DNA of 64,000 nucleotides from H2-BAC3 sp045863035 (GTDB lineage Bacteria > Bacteroidota > Ignavibacteria > Ignavibacteriales > Ignavibacteriaceae): positions 122,448 to 186,447 of the forward strand of contig BTUV01000002.1 in assembly GCA_045863035.1 (NCBI GenBank), read 5' to 3'. A model generated the notes under the pieces. It had not been told where the DNA came from. It did not search any database and saw only the letters and a program-made list of their open reading frames with translations. Both the position numbers and the translations under genes were made by a program. Below are positions 54,190-63,490 of this stretch, piece after piece; within the stretch, counting starts at the first letter, position 1; each line of letters opens with the position of its first letter.

Positions 54190-55488
54190 TTATGAATAAA
54201 TAGTTCTTTCAAATATCTTATCGAGATTCTTCAATAAGTTTTTGGGATCAAAGATATCATCAATCTCCTCAGGAGTAACATAGTCTGTGACTGAATCATC
54301 CGCCAAAAGTTCATCTTTCATATTTTTTGACTCATCACGCCAGACGGTCATTGCTGCAGTCTGTACTGCCTTATATGCAGCTTCTCTTGTCAGCCCTTTT
54401 TCAACTAACCGGAGCAGCACCCTCTGGCTGAAGACTAATCCGCGCGTTTTATTAAAGTTTTTCATCATACTTTCCGGATAGATAAGCAGATTATCAATCA
54501 GTGAAATAGTCTTGGCAAGCATATAATCAAGCAGAATAGTTGAGTCGGGTATTATAACTCTTTCAACTGAAGAGTGAGTGATATCTCTTTCATGCCAGAG
54601 CGCCATATTTTCTAACGCAGCCGTTGCATTACCACGAAGTATTCTTGCCATACCTGCTATCCGTTCACAGGTAATAGGGTTTCTTTTATGGGGCATTGCA
54701 CTTGAGCCCTTTTGACCTTTAGAAAAGTATTCTTCAGCTTCAAGAACTTCTGTTTTCTGAAGGTGACGAATTTCTGTAGCAATCTTTTCCAAAGTTCCGC
54801 CGATGATTGCCAGTGTGGATATATATTCTGCGTGCCGGTCACGCTGTATGACCTGTGTTGAAATTGGAGCGGGTTTCAGCCCCATACCATTGCAGACATA
54901 CTCTTCAACATCCGGGTTTAGGTGGTCAAAGGTTCCTACTGCACCTGAAATTTTACCGTAGGATATATTTTCAATTGCCTGCTCAATACGGCTGATGTTC
55001 CGCTTGGTTTCCTCGTACCAGAGTGCAAATTTAAGCCCCATGGTTACAGGTTCCGCATGAATGCCATGGGTTCTGCCGATGCAGAGTGTATTTTTGTGCT
55101 CTGCAGCCCGCTTCCATAAACTTTCTTTGAGCGTATATAAATCCTGAAGTAAAATCTCACCTGCGGCTTTCATCTGATAGGAAAGTGCAGTATCAAGAAC
55201 ATCAGATGAGGTCATTCCATAATGTATATGCCTTGAAGCTGGTCCAACATACTCAGCCACATTGGTTAAGAACGCAATAACATCATGGTTGGTTGTTTCT
55301 TCTATCTCTAAAACTCTTGTAATATCAAAATTCGCGTTGGTTTTAATCTTCTCTAAATCTGAAGGTGAGATTTCACCATTTTCAGTTCTTTTTTCACATG
55401 CGAGTATTTCAATTTGCAGCCAGGTTTTATACTTGAATTCCTCTGACCAGATTGCGCTTATTTCAGGGCGGGAATACCGCTGAATCAT
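54190..55488 (-). CDS. purB: Adenylosuccinate lyase
   Basis: Purine enzyme of 432 residues acting twice: cleavage of SAICAR and of adenylosuccinate, both with release of fumarate. The superfamily signature SSAMPHKRNP is at 262-271 and the catalytic His141 is in GRTHGIHAEP. Length and the N-terminal RYSRPEISAIWSEE match bacterial PurB. It begins at the base next to the htrA stop, indicating an operon with that protease. The link to an envelope protease is likely positional only. Confidence 0.97.
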   Translation of the reverse strand: MIQRYSRPEISAIWSEEFKYKTWLQIEILACEKRTENGEISPSDLEKIKTNANFDITRVLEIEETTNHDVIAFLTNVAEYVGPASRHIHYGMTSSDVLDTALSYQMKAAGEILLQDLYTLKESLWKRAAEHKNTLCIGRTHGIHAEPVTMGLKFALWYEETKRNISRIEQAIENISYGKISGAVGTFDHLNPDVEEYVCNGMGLKPAPISTQVIQRDRHAEYISTLAIIGGTLEKIATEIRHLQKTEVLEAEEYFSKGQKGSSAMPHKRNPITCERIAGMARILRGNATAALENMALWHERDITHSSVERVIIPDSTILLDYMLAKTISLIDNLLIYPESMMKNFNKTRGLVFSQRVLLRLVEKGLTREAAYKAVQTAAMTVWRDESKNMKDELLADDSVTDYVTPEEIDDIFDPKNLLKNLDKIFERTIYS

Positions 55489-56643
55489 TTAGTTTTTCTC
55501 CAGTTTCATTGTATATGTTTCTGTTTTAGCATCGCGAAGAATAGTAAAGGTTATTGACTGACCGGTCCGGTACTCCTGCAGAACACCGATAAGAGTAGTT
55601 TCATTATCAATCTTAAAATCGTCAATCTGAATTATTACATCCCCTGGCTTCAGACCTGCATTATCAGCCGAAGAATTCCGTCTGATTTTTGTAATAATCA
55701 CTCCTTTACTGTCTGACAGATTGAAATATTTCGCGAGGGCTTCATCAATATTTTGAACAGTCAGTCCGGTCGCAAAGTCACGGTCAATTTTGCCCTTCTC
55801 TTTAAGTTCATCAACTATCTTCTTTACTTTGTTGATTGGAATCGCAAAACCAAGACCGATGCTTCCCTGTGACTGGCCAGAAGTGAAAATAATTGTATTC
55901 ATCCCAATAACCTCACCTAATGAATTAACTAAAGGGCCTCCACTATTGCCTCCGTTAATCGCTGCATCTGTCTGTATCATATTCAGGTAATAACGGTTTT
56001 CGACCCGATTGAGGTTCATGCCTGTTGCACTTATAACCCCCACCGTTACTGTCGGCTTATTGTTTACGTCAAATAGTCCAAACGGGTTACCAAGTGCAAT
56101 AACCCATTCACCAATGATTACCTCATCAGAGTTTCCGAGCGGAATAAAAGGGAGGTTTTCGCCTTCAATTTTAATAAGGCAAATGTCTGATACTGGGTCG
56201 CTGCCAACAACTTTTGCGTTATAATGTTTTCCATCAGTTAATGTAACCACGATTTCAGATGCGCTTCCTGCTACATGGTCATTTGTGAGGATATAACCGT
56301 TTGCAGAGATGAGAAATCCGGAGCCAAGACTCTTTACCTTCTGGGAATATGTTCTGTCTCCAAAAAATTGGCGAAAAAATGGATCGTCAAAAAAAGGGGA
56401 GAAAAAGGGGTCCCTGAATTGCCTGACTTCTGTGACATTTATGCCCACAACAGCGGGACTGGTCTTCGAAACCGTCTCGGTGATAATGTTTCGCCGGGAT
56501 TTCGAAATTTCATCATTCGCTTTATCAAGCTGAGCAGATTTACTGCCTTCGGTATAAATTTTTTCTCCATCCCCCGAAAAATTGCATGCTGCCAGGGGGA
56601 TTATCAAAATGAAGAAAACTGTGATAAAAAAGCGCTTTTTCAT
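55489..56643 (-). CDS. HtrA/DegP-type serine protease with lipoprotein signal
   Basis: Periplasmic quality-control protease of 384 residues. A lipoprotein signal ends LAAC with lipid Cys at 20. The trypsin-like triad is His123 (NDHVAG), Asp153 (SDICLIKI) and Ser234 (GGNSGGPL). A single PDZ domain follows (about 285-375), with GLKPGDVIIQIDD. One PDZ makes it DegS-like in layout, but lipidation is not usual for DegP or DegS. A Phe/Pro/Asp-rich segment (about 78-98) precedes the catalytic domain. Degradation or sensing of misfolded envelope proteins is the likely role. Confidence 0.93.
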   Translation of the reverse strand: MKKRFFITVFFILIIPLAACNFSGDGEKIYTEGSKSAQLDKANDEISKSRRNIITETVSKTSPAVVGINVTEVRQFRDPFFSPFFDDPFFRQFFGDRTYSQKVKSLGSGFLISANGYILTNDHVAGSASEIVVTLTDGKHYNAKVVGSDPVSDICLIKIEGENLPFIPLGNSDEVIIGEWVIALGNPFGLFDVNNKPTVTVGVISATGMNLNRVENRYYLNMIQTDAAINGGNSGGPLVNSLGEVIGMNTIIFTSGQSQGSIGLGFAIPINKVKKIVDELKEKGKIDRDFATGLTVQNIDEALAKYFNLSDSKGVIITKIRRNSSADNAGLKPGDVIIQIDDFKIDNETTLIGVLQEYRTGQSITFTILRDAKTETYTMKLEKN

Positions 56644-56802
56644 CTGTCAAACTGAAAATATTTTGGGGAAATGGTTGAAAATACAGTCGAAATATACGAA
56701 AATATGAACCTTGAACTGTTTACTGCGGATTTCTTTCATTTTATAGAAAAATTTTCTAAAAATTAGGAATGATTGCAATCTGACAAACAATTTCATCGTT
56801 AT

Positions 56803-56819
56803 TGTTGAGTATTTCAACA
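56803..56819. promoter_or_regulatory. Inverted repeat upstream of the hydrogenase operon
   Basis: TGTTGA (56803-56808) and TCAACA (56814-56819) flank a 5-bp spacer, about 73 bp before hydC and between divergent operons. It partly resembles Rex (TTGTTAA-N4-TTAACAA) and CRP/FNR sites, but the spacing fits neither exactly. Confidence 0.3.
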
Positions 56820-56891
56820 GAATAGCGGAGATTTTCAATGGACTAAATGGCACGAGAATTGCACTCTATAATTAACGCAAAAGAGGTTACA

Positions 56892-57389
56892 ATGTTTCCT
56901 GATTTTTATAAAATATACCCCCCCCATGAGAAAAGCTCACTAATTCCGTTATTACAGGATACCCAGGATGTTTTTGGCTATTTGTCTGAAGAGCAGATGA
57001 AACTGATCGCCAGATATACCGGAATTCCCCTCAGCAGAGTTTACGGAGTTGCAACTTTTTATAATCAGTTCCGGCTAAAACCACTCGGAAAAAATGTAAT
57101 CAGAGTCTGTCGCGGGACTGCATGTCATGTAAAAAATTCCTCTGGAGTGCTTTATGCACTTGAGGTACAGCTTGGCATCAAAGCCGGTGATACTTCACGT
57201 GATAGAAATTTCACCATCGAGGTAGTAAACTGTATCGGGGCTTGCAGTATAGCGCCGGTGATAACTATCAATGACGAGTATTATGGCAGAATATCAGTAA
57301 AGGAAGTGGCAGGTATAATTAAAAAATTTATGGCAAAAGCAAACACCACCGCCAAAGCTGCAGTTAAATCCGGGGAGGAGTTATGCTAA
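56892..57389 (+). CDS. hydC: NuoE-like [2Fe-2S] subunit of NAD-linked [FeFe]-hydrogenase
   Basis: Small electron-transfer subunit of 165 residues, thioredoxin-like fold with one [2Fe-2S] cluster. The four Cys ligands are CRGTAC (first pair, C-x4-C) and CIGAC (second pair, C-x3-C). The ATG at 56892 is chosen over one at 56847 because of AAAGAGG at 56880-56886; the family also begins near this residue. It overlaps the NuoF-like gene by 7 bp. Together with the next two genes it makes a HydABC-type hydrogenase, an enzyme usually able to use NADH and ferredoxin together. Confidence 0.92.
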   Translation: MFPDFYKIYPPHEKSSLIPLLQDTQDVFGYLSEEQMKLIARYTGIPLSRVYGVATFYNQFRLKPLGKNVIRVCRGTACHVKNSSGVLYALEVQLGIKAGDTSRDRNFTIEVVNCIGACSIAPVITINDEYYGRISVKEVAGIIKKFMAKANTTAKAAVKSGEELC

Positions 57390-59368
57390 AATTCAGTGAA
57401 AAATGCTGTGATAAGTGCTGGCACGAAAAGGGAAACCCCTGCCCGATGTATATACAGTGCTGCAAAGATGGTCCACTCTGTCATTTGGATGAGGAGTGCA
57501 GAGCAAAATTTAAGGCGCTTTCTGAATATCAGCTCTATAATGATATAGAAAATCCTTTTATATTTATAGGAATGGGAACCTGTGGTCTTGCTTCAGGCGC
57601 TGCAAAGGTGAAAGAAGCTATTGAAGCAGAACTGCTCAAGAATGAAATTAAGGCCAATATCGTTAGTGTTGGCTGCATTGGCTTTTGCGCAAAAGAAGTA
57701 ATTGTTGATATTAAACTTCCTGGTGGTCCGAGAGTTTCGTATTGTGAAATTACTCCCAAACTGGTTCCGGCGTTGATTAAGAGAACCATCCTGGAAAAGA
57801 AGATATATCAGGAAAAACTGCTCGGCGCGCACACACGCGAAAACAATGAAATCGTTTTTTTAGGAGATCATCCATTTTTCCGTCTTCAGAAAAAAGTTGT
57901 TCTGCAAAACTGCGGTATTATAAACCCCGATTCAATAGATGAATATATAGCCGCGGGTGGATTTAAGGCACTCGACAAGGCATTGCGACTGATGAATCCG
58001 CAAATGGTTATTAAGGAAATCCTTGATGCCGGACTACGCGGCAGAGGCGGCGCCGGATTCCCCACCGGCAAAAAGTGGGAGCTGGCGGCAAAACAGAAAA
58101 GTGAAGTCAAATATATCATCTGCAACGCTGACGAAGGCGATCCCGGCGCTTTTATGGATAGAAGCGTTCTTGAAAGTGACCCCTTCCGTGTTATTGAAGG
58201 TATGCTTATTGGCGGATTCGCCATCGGTGCTGCTTCGGGTTATATATACTGCAGAGCTGAATATCCTCTTGCTATAGAACGGTTGCTTAAAGCGATTGCT
58301 ACGGCAGAGGACTATGGTCTGCTCGGCGATAATATACTCGGGAGCGGATTTAGCTTTCATCTGAAAATTAAAAAAGGGGCGGGTGCTTTTGTTTGCGGTG
58401 AAGAGACAGCACTCATTGGCTCTATTGAAGGCAAAAGGGGAATGCCAAGACCACGGCCTCCTTTCCCGGTAGTCTCAGGACTCTGGGGAAGGCCGACGGT
58501 CATTAATAACGTTGAAACATTTGCGAATGTTGCGGCAGTTATTGAAAAAGGAGCTTCATGGTATAAAAAAATCGGAACGGAAAGAAGCAAAGGCACCAAA
58601 GTTTTTGCCCTTTCAGGAAAAATTCAGAACACCGGATTAGTTGAGGTGCCGATGGGTACTACTCTTGAGCAGGTGGTTTTTGAAATTGGAGGAGGCATTC
58701 CTGACAATAAAAAATTCAAAGCCGTGCAGATCGGCGGACCTTCAGGAGGCTGTCTGCCTGAGTCTGTTATAAAAACTCCTGTTGATTATGAATCACTCAA
58801 GGAAGTAGGTGCCATGATGGGTTCTGGCGGATTTGTTGTGATGGATGAAGATACCTGCATGGTTGATGTAGCAAGGTATTTTCTCACCTTTATACAAAAT
58901 GAATCCTGCGGAAAATGTGTACCTTGCCGTGAGGGTACTAAACGGATGCTTGAGATCATCGAAAGAATTCCCATTAGCTACAAAAGCACAAAGGATGAAA
59001 AAGATGAGCTGCACCGGTTTAAGGGTGTTATCCACCTTCGCCGGCTTGCCAATGTAATCAGAGATACTGCACTCTGCGGGCTTGGGCAGTCTGCACCTAA
59101 CCCGATTCTCTCAGGACTTCAGTATTTCAAAGAGGAATATGAGGAGCATTTATATGAGCGTCATTGCAAAGCCGGAGTTTGCAAAGACTTACTGACATTT
59201 ACCATTGATAATGATGTTTGTTCCGGGTGTGGTATATGTCTTCGCAAGTGTTCAGTTGATGCTATACTCGGTGAAAAAGGGCAAGCGCATTATATCGTAC
59301 AGGATAAATGCGTGAAATGCGGTATGTGCCTTGACTCCTGCAAATTTAATGCAATATCAGTGAATTAG
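57383..59368 (+). CDS. hydB: NuoF-like NADH-binding subunit of [FeFe]-hydrogenase
   Basis: NADH dehydrogenase module of 661 residues. The first 40 residues contain eight Cys (8, 9, 12, 20, 26, 27, 33, 39), an unusual extension. A thioredoxin-like part follows (GMGTCGLASGA, VGCIGFCAK); its first Cys pair is degenerate. The NuoF core shows GRGGAGFPTGKKW (NADH/FMN), GAFVCGEETALIGSIEG, and the [4Fe-4S] site ESCGKCVPCREGT. Two ferredoxin-type clusters close the protein (CSGCGICLRKC, CVKCGMCLDSC). It passes electrons between NADH and the catalytic subunit encoded next. Confidence 0.93.
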   Translation: MLKFSEKCCDKCWHEKGNPCPMYIQCCKDGPLCHLDEECRAKFKALSEYQLYNDIENPFIFIGMGTCGLASGAAKVKEAIEAELLKNEIKANIVSVGCIGFCAKEVIVDIKLPGGPRVSYCEITPKLVPALIKRTILEKKIYQEKLLGAHTRENNEIVFLGDHPFFRLQKKVVLQNCGIINPDSIDEYIAAGGFKALDKALRLMNPQMVIKEILDAGLRGRGGAGFPTGKKWELAAKQKSEVKYIICNADEGDPGAFMDRSVLESDPFRVIEGMLIGGFAIGAASGYIYCRAEYPLAIERLLKAIATAEDYGLLGDNILGSGFSFHLKIKKGAGAFVCGEETALIGSIEGKRGMPRPRPPFPVVSGLWGRPTVINNVETFANVAAVIEKGASWYKKIGTERSKGTKVFALSGKIQNTGLVEVPMGTTLEQVVFEIGGGIPDNKKFKAVQIGGPSGGCLPESVIKTPVDYESLKEVGAMMGSGGFVVMDEDTCMVDVARYFLTFIQNESCGKCVPCREGTKRMLEIIERIPISYKSTKDEKDELHRFKGVIHLRRLANVIRDTALCGLGQSAPNPILSGLQYFKEEYEEHLYERHCKAGVCKDLLTFTIDNDVCSGCGICLRKCSVDAILGEKGQAHYIVQDKCVKCGMCLDSCKFNAISVN

Positions 59369-59383
59369 AAGTTTGGTGATGCC

Positions 59384-61123
59384 ATGTTTGATATGAAAAC
59401 AGAAAAAACGATTGAATTAGAAATAGATAACCAGACCGTAACGGCAAAAGAAGGTTCAACAATTCTGGATGTTGCAAAAGCAGCAGGAATTGAAATACCA
59501 ACACTTTGCCACATGAAAGATTTGCTTCCGGGCGGTGCCTGCCGTCTTTGCACTGTTGAGGTAGAAGGGTCTCGTTCTTTAGTTCCTGCATGTGCTTATC
59601 CAGCATCTGAAGGAATGAAAGTTGTCACCAACAATGCGCGGGTCAGACGTGCAAGAAAAACAATTATTGAGCTTCTTATTGAAGATCATCCGCAGGAGTG
59701 CCTCATTTGTGTCAGAAATGGAAACTGCGAACTGCAGACTCTTGCTGCTCGTTACGGTGTGAGAGAGCACAGATATTTTGGCGAATGCAAACAGCATGCA
59801 ATTGATATATCCAGCCCTTCAATCGAACGTGACCCGGCAAAATGTATCCTCTGCGGAAGATGCGTAAGAACCTGCGGTGAAGTGCAGAAAATTGGTGCGA
59901 TTGATTTTGTTAATCGCGGATTTAGAAGCATTGTTACTACTCCTTTTAACAAAGGTCTTAATCAGAGCTCGAGTTGCATTCTCTGTGGCCAGTGCATATT
60001 ATCCTGCCCGGTTGCTGCTTTGCGTGAAAAGAGCTCTTTGAAAGAAGTTGTTAACGCAATTGAGAATGATGAGAAATTCACAATAGTTCAGGTGGCTCCG
60101 GCAGTTCGCTCCGCGCTTGGAGAAGAGTTTGGTCTTCCGGCAGGTTCAAATGTTACCGGAAAGATGGTTACAGCACTAAGACGGCTTGGCTTCTCTAAAG
60201 TTTTCGATACAAATTTTGCTGCTGATCTTACGATTATGGAGGAAGCTAATGAATTTATTGGACGGGTGCAAAACGGCGGAACACTTCCCATGTTCACAAG
60301 CTGCTGCCCCGGCTGGGTTAAATATATAGAACACTACTATCCGTCTCTGCTAACGCACCTTTCAAGCTGCAAATCTCCTCATGAGATGGAAGGAGCAATT
60401 ATAAAAACATATTATGCCCGCAAAATGGGTCTGGTTCCGCATAATATATATGTAACATCCATAATGCCCTGTACGGTTAAGAAATTTGAAGCATCACGTG
60501 TTGAGCTCTCAGAGGAAACTTTGCCTGATGTTGATGCAGTTCTTACTTCAAGGGAACTGGCCAGATGGATAAATTTGGCAGGTTTGGATTTTGCTAATTT
60601 ACCTGAAAGTGAATTTGATAATCCGCTTGGTGAGTCTTCAGGCGCAGCTGTAATTTTTGGATCCTCCGGTGGTGTAATGGAAGCTGCAATACGTACTGCT
60701 CATTATATGCTCAAAGGTGAAAACATGCCGTCTCCTGAGCTCATGGCAGTGCGCGGTAATGATCATTTAAAATCTGCCGCGGTTAACATTGACGGATTGA
60801 CAATTAATGTTGCCGTGGTAAATGGCATCGGAGGCATCGCACCGGTAATGGAATCTATCCTGGACGGAACCTGCGAGTATCACTTTATTGAGGTTATGGC
60901 CTGCCCGGGTGGCTGTGTGAACGGCGGCGGTCAGCCAATTCGTAAAATTGAAAATAAGGTTGAAAAACGGAGAGAAACCCTTTACGGACTGGATACCTGT
61001 GCGGTAAAACGCAACTCTCATGATAATGAAGCAGTTAAAGTGCTCTATAACGAATACTTGGAGAACCCGGGCAGCGATAAAGCACATAAAATATTGCATA
61101 CCCACTACTCCGAAAGAGAATAA
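59384..61123 (+). CDS. hydA: [FeFe]-hydrogenase catalytic subunit
   Basis: H2-forming or H2-oxidising subunit of 579 residues. In order: N-terminal [2Fe-2S] ferredoxin domain (CHMKDLLPGGACRLC), the His-ligated [4Fe-4S] site (DHPQECLICVRNGNC), two [4Fe-4S] sites (CILCGRCVRTC, CILCGQCILSC), and the H-cluster motifs L1 TSCCPGW, L2 MPCTVKKFE, L3 ACPGGCVNGGGQP, all intact. The fermentative HydABC context suggests electron confurcation from NADH and reduced ferredoxin to H2. The maturases HydE, HydF and HydG are not in the window. Confidence 0.96.
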   Translation: MFDMKTEKTIELEIDNQTVTAKEGSTILDVAKAAGIEIPTLCHMKDLLPGGACRLCTVEVEGSRSLVPACAYPASEGMKVVTNNARVRRARKTIIELLIEDHPQECLICVRNGNCELQTLAARYGVREHRYFGECKQHAIDISSPSIERDPAKCILCGRCVRTCGEVQKIGAIDFVNRGFRSIVTTPFNKGLNQSSSCILCGQCILSCPVAALREKSSLKEVVNAIENDEKFTIVQVAPAVRSALGEEFGLPAGSNVTGKMVTALRRLGFSKVFDTNFAADLTIMEEANEFIGRVQNGGTLPMFTSCCPGWVKYIEHYYPSLLTHLSSCKSPHEMEGAIIKTYYARKMGLVPHNIYVTSIMPCTVKKFEASRVELSEETLPDVDAVLTSRELARWINLAGLDFANLPESEFDNPLGESSGAAVIFGSSGGVMEAAIRTAHYMLKGENMPSPELMAVRGNDHLKSAAVNIDGLTINVAVVNGIGGIAPVMESILDGTCEYHFIEVMACPGGCVNGGGQPIRKIENKVEKRRETLYGLDTCAVKRNSHDNEAVKVLYNEYLENPGSDKAHKILHTHYSERE

Positions 61124-61216
61124 ATAAGATAATTCCGGGGTTCTTTATACCTTTGTTTTGAAGGAATAACTTGATTTTTGTAACTTGCACTTTTACAAAT
61201 CAAAAAAGGGCCCCGG

Positions 61217-63490
61217 ATGAAGAATTCGTTCCGCTATTCTATTTGTTTGATTGTTAATCTTCTGCTGATTAACGCCACACCTCTTTTTTCGCAGGATGAC
61301 CCCTATTCTGACCACATTGACCCTTTCAAGTTCAGCCAGCAGTTTCATCCGGTTCCGCCGGTTGAACAGATGGTTACAATTGACGGGTATGATAATTTTT
61401 ATCTTGGGCTTTCAACGGCAGAGCCCCACGGTAGCATCAATCCGCGTAACCCAAGGCAGTCATTCACCGGCTGGAATATAAATGTAGCTTTCAGATCTAA
61501 TAATGGGTTTACCTGGCTGCAGTCAACTCCGCAGTTTGGTGTTTCAATGTCTGGCGACCCTGTAACTGCATTTGACAGTCTTGGTAATCTTTACTATCAG
61601 AATATGTTTGGCAGCCCGATCCAGGGAGCTAAAGTAATGAAATCATCTGACAACGGTACAACCTGGGGACCTTCGTTAACCGGAGTTTCAGGAAGAGATA
61701 AAAACTGGATTGCCGCTGATCAGTCTGCAGGTCCTTACTCAAATTATGTTTATGGTGTCATGTCAGGTCCAAGCGCCTCAAGTGCAGGCAACTTTTGGAG
61801 AACAACCGATCAGGGCGCCACATGGAATCAGACTTACGTGATGAATACACAGTTGCTGCCGGGTATGATGGTTGCGGTTGGGCCAAATGTTGCCGGCGGA
61901 AATAATATATCAGGCGGTGCGGTTTATGTGGTAACACATTCCGGATCAAATGCGTCCGGTATATATACATTTTATGTTTCAACTGACGGAGGCGCTTCAT
62001 TTACTCTAAAGTCAACCCAGTCGTTTTCTAACCTGATTGGTACAGAAATAAGCGGGCGCTCAACTGTTGCAGGTATGAGAACAAGACCGTATCCAATGAT
62101 TGCATCAGACAACTCATGGGGACCGTTCAGAGGACGTTTGTATCTGGTCTATGCTTCAAACAATCCTTCAGGCAACGGAAATAAATCTGATTTGTTCAGC
62201 AGATATTCAACCGATCAGGGGGCAACATGGTCTGCTCCGGTGGTTGTGAATGATGACCCTAATTCACAAAGCAATTTTCAGTTTTTCCCGGCAATTTGGT
62301 GTGATAAAGAAACAGGTCGCCTGTTTGCAAAATGGTACGATACCAGACGTGTACCAACAAGCGACAGCATGGATGTATATGCATCTTATTCTGATGACGG
62401 AGGTCTGACTTGGGCACCAAATCAGAGAATTACTAATAAAACATTTAAGATTAAGTTGAGCAGCAGCGGAACTGCGCCGGCTTATCAGGGGGACTATGAT
62501 GCAATCTCATCAGCCGGAAATGTATCGCTTGCAATATGGACAGACTTCCGTAATAATAACTATGGCAGTTATGTCGGTTATTTTCCTGATTATGCTCTTA
62601 CTGTTTCACCTGAAAGCGCACAGATGTATAACGCAGATGACTCACTCACTATTTCTGTAAATATACCGGGCGTTAAACTCTGGAGTGATAAAGTTAAGTT
62701 TACTGCTACGCTCTCACCCACTCCGGTGGCAGGCGCGCTTCAGTTATCTTTCCCGCAGGGAGATTCTCTGATGACTTTCCCTTCCTCACTTCCGGTGAAG
62801 ATTAAAACTTCCGGCGAAGTTACCACTGGAACATATACCTTGGTAATTGAAGGAAGCGGACCGAATGGAATCCCTGTTCACCAGAGAACTGTAAGTATTC
62901 AGGTTCAGCAGGTGATACCGGTTGAACTGACTTCATTCCAGGCAAAGCAGCAGGATAACAGTGTTACACTTGAATGGATGACCGCAACCGAAACCAACAA
63001 CAAAGGTTTTGAAGTTGAAAGAAAAATCCAGACCGGCCTGATTACTGAGGACTGGCAGAAGATCGGATATATTGAAGGAGCAGGAACTGTTACCGAAACT
63101 CAGCAGTATTCATTTACCGACCGTGATCTGAATAAAGTCGGTAAATTCAGCTACCGCCTCCGCCAGATTGACTTTGACGGAAAGTTCAATTTTACACCGG
63201 AAGTATTTGTCAATATTGACAAACCGGTGCTGTTCGGACTCTCAAAAAACTATCCGAATCCGTTTAACCCTTCAACCCGGATTGAGTATTACCTCCCTGA
63301 ATCAGCCGAGATGACACTTAAAGTGTATGATGCAATCGGCAGGGAAATTGCAGTTCTGGTTAACGGCTTTACTGAAGCAGGAAGACATGATATCATTTTT
63401 AATGCATCCGGGCTTTCAAGCGGAATCTATATATACGAAATGAAAGCCGGCTCCTTCCTCGCAAGAGAAAAAATGAGTCTGGTGAAATAA
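61217..63490 (+). CDS. T9SS cargo with sialidase/BNR-like propeller
   Basis: Secreted protein of 757 residues. A signal peptide (about 1-25, ATPLFSQ) precedes repeats with S-x-D-x-G-x-T-W (SSDNGTTWG, STDGGASF, STDQGATWS, YSDDGGLTWAP), the Asp-box pattern of BNR/sialidase propellers. A FnIII-like bridge (VELTSFQAKQQDNSVTLEW, about 570) and a T9SS type A domain follow (NYPNPFNPSTRIEYYLPESA, about 690; C-terminal AREKMSLVK). Glycoside hydrolase activity is not evident. A strong terminator is 88 bp downstream. Confidence 0.87.
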   Translation: MKNSFRYSICLIVNLLLINATPLFSQDDPYSDHIDPFKFSQQFHPVPPVEQMVTIDGYDNFYLGLSTAEPHGSINPRNPRQSFTGWNINVAFRSNNGFTWLQSTPQFGVSMSGDPVTAFDSLGNLYYQNMFGSPIQGAKVMKSSDNGTTWGPSLTGVSGRDKNWIAADQSAGPYSNYVYGVMSGPSASSAGNFWRTTDQGATWNQTYVMNTQLLPGMMVAVGPNVAGGNNISGGAVYVVTHSGSNASGIYTFYVSTDGGASFTLKSTQSFSNLIGTEISGRSTVAGMRTRPYPMIASDNSWGPFRGRLYLVYASNNPSGNGNKSDLFSRYSTDQGATWSAPVVVNDDPNSQSNFQFFPAIWCDKETGRLFAKWYDTRRVPTSDSMDVYASYSDDGGLTWAPNQRITNKTFKIKLSSSGTAPAYQGDYDAISSAGNVSLAIWTDFRNNNYGSYVGYFPDYALTVSPESAQMYNADDSLTISVNIPGVKLWSDKVKFTATLSPTPVAGALQLSFPQGDSLMTFPSSLPVKIKTSGEVTTGTYTLVIEGSGPNGIPVHQRTVSIQVQQVIPVELTSFQAKQQDNSVTLEWMTATETNNKGFEVERKIQTGLITEDWQKIGYIEGAGTVTETQQYSFTDRDLNKVGKFSYRLRQIDFDGKFNFTPEVFVNIDKPVLFGLSKNYPNPFNPSTRIEYYLPESAEMTLKVYDAIGREIAVLVNGFTEAGRHDIIFNASGLSSGIYIYEMKAGSFLAREKMSLVK

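Noticed and set aside
57886..58360. Antisense open frames of 108-112 codons in hydB
   Set aside because: They mirror conserved NuoF motifs and show no independent features.
61148..61155. TACCTTTG, an exact -7 match ahead of the T9SS cargo gene
   Set aside because: No TTG or TTTG occurs 19-20 bp upstream, so promoter support is incomplete.
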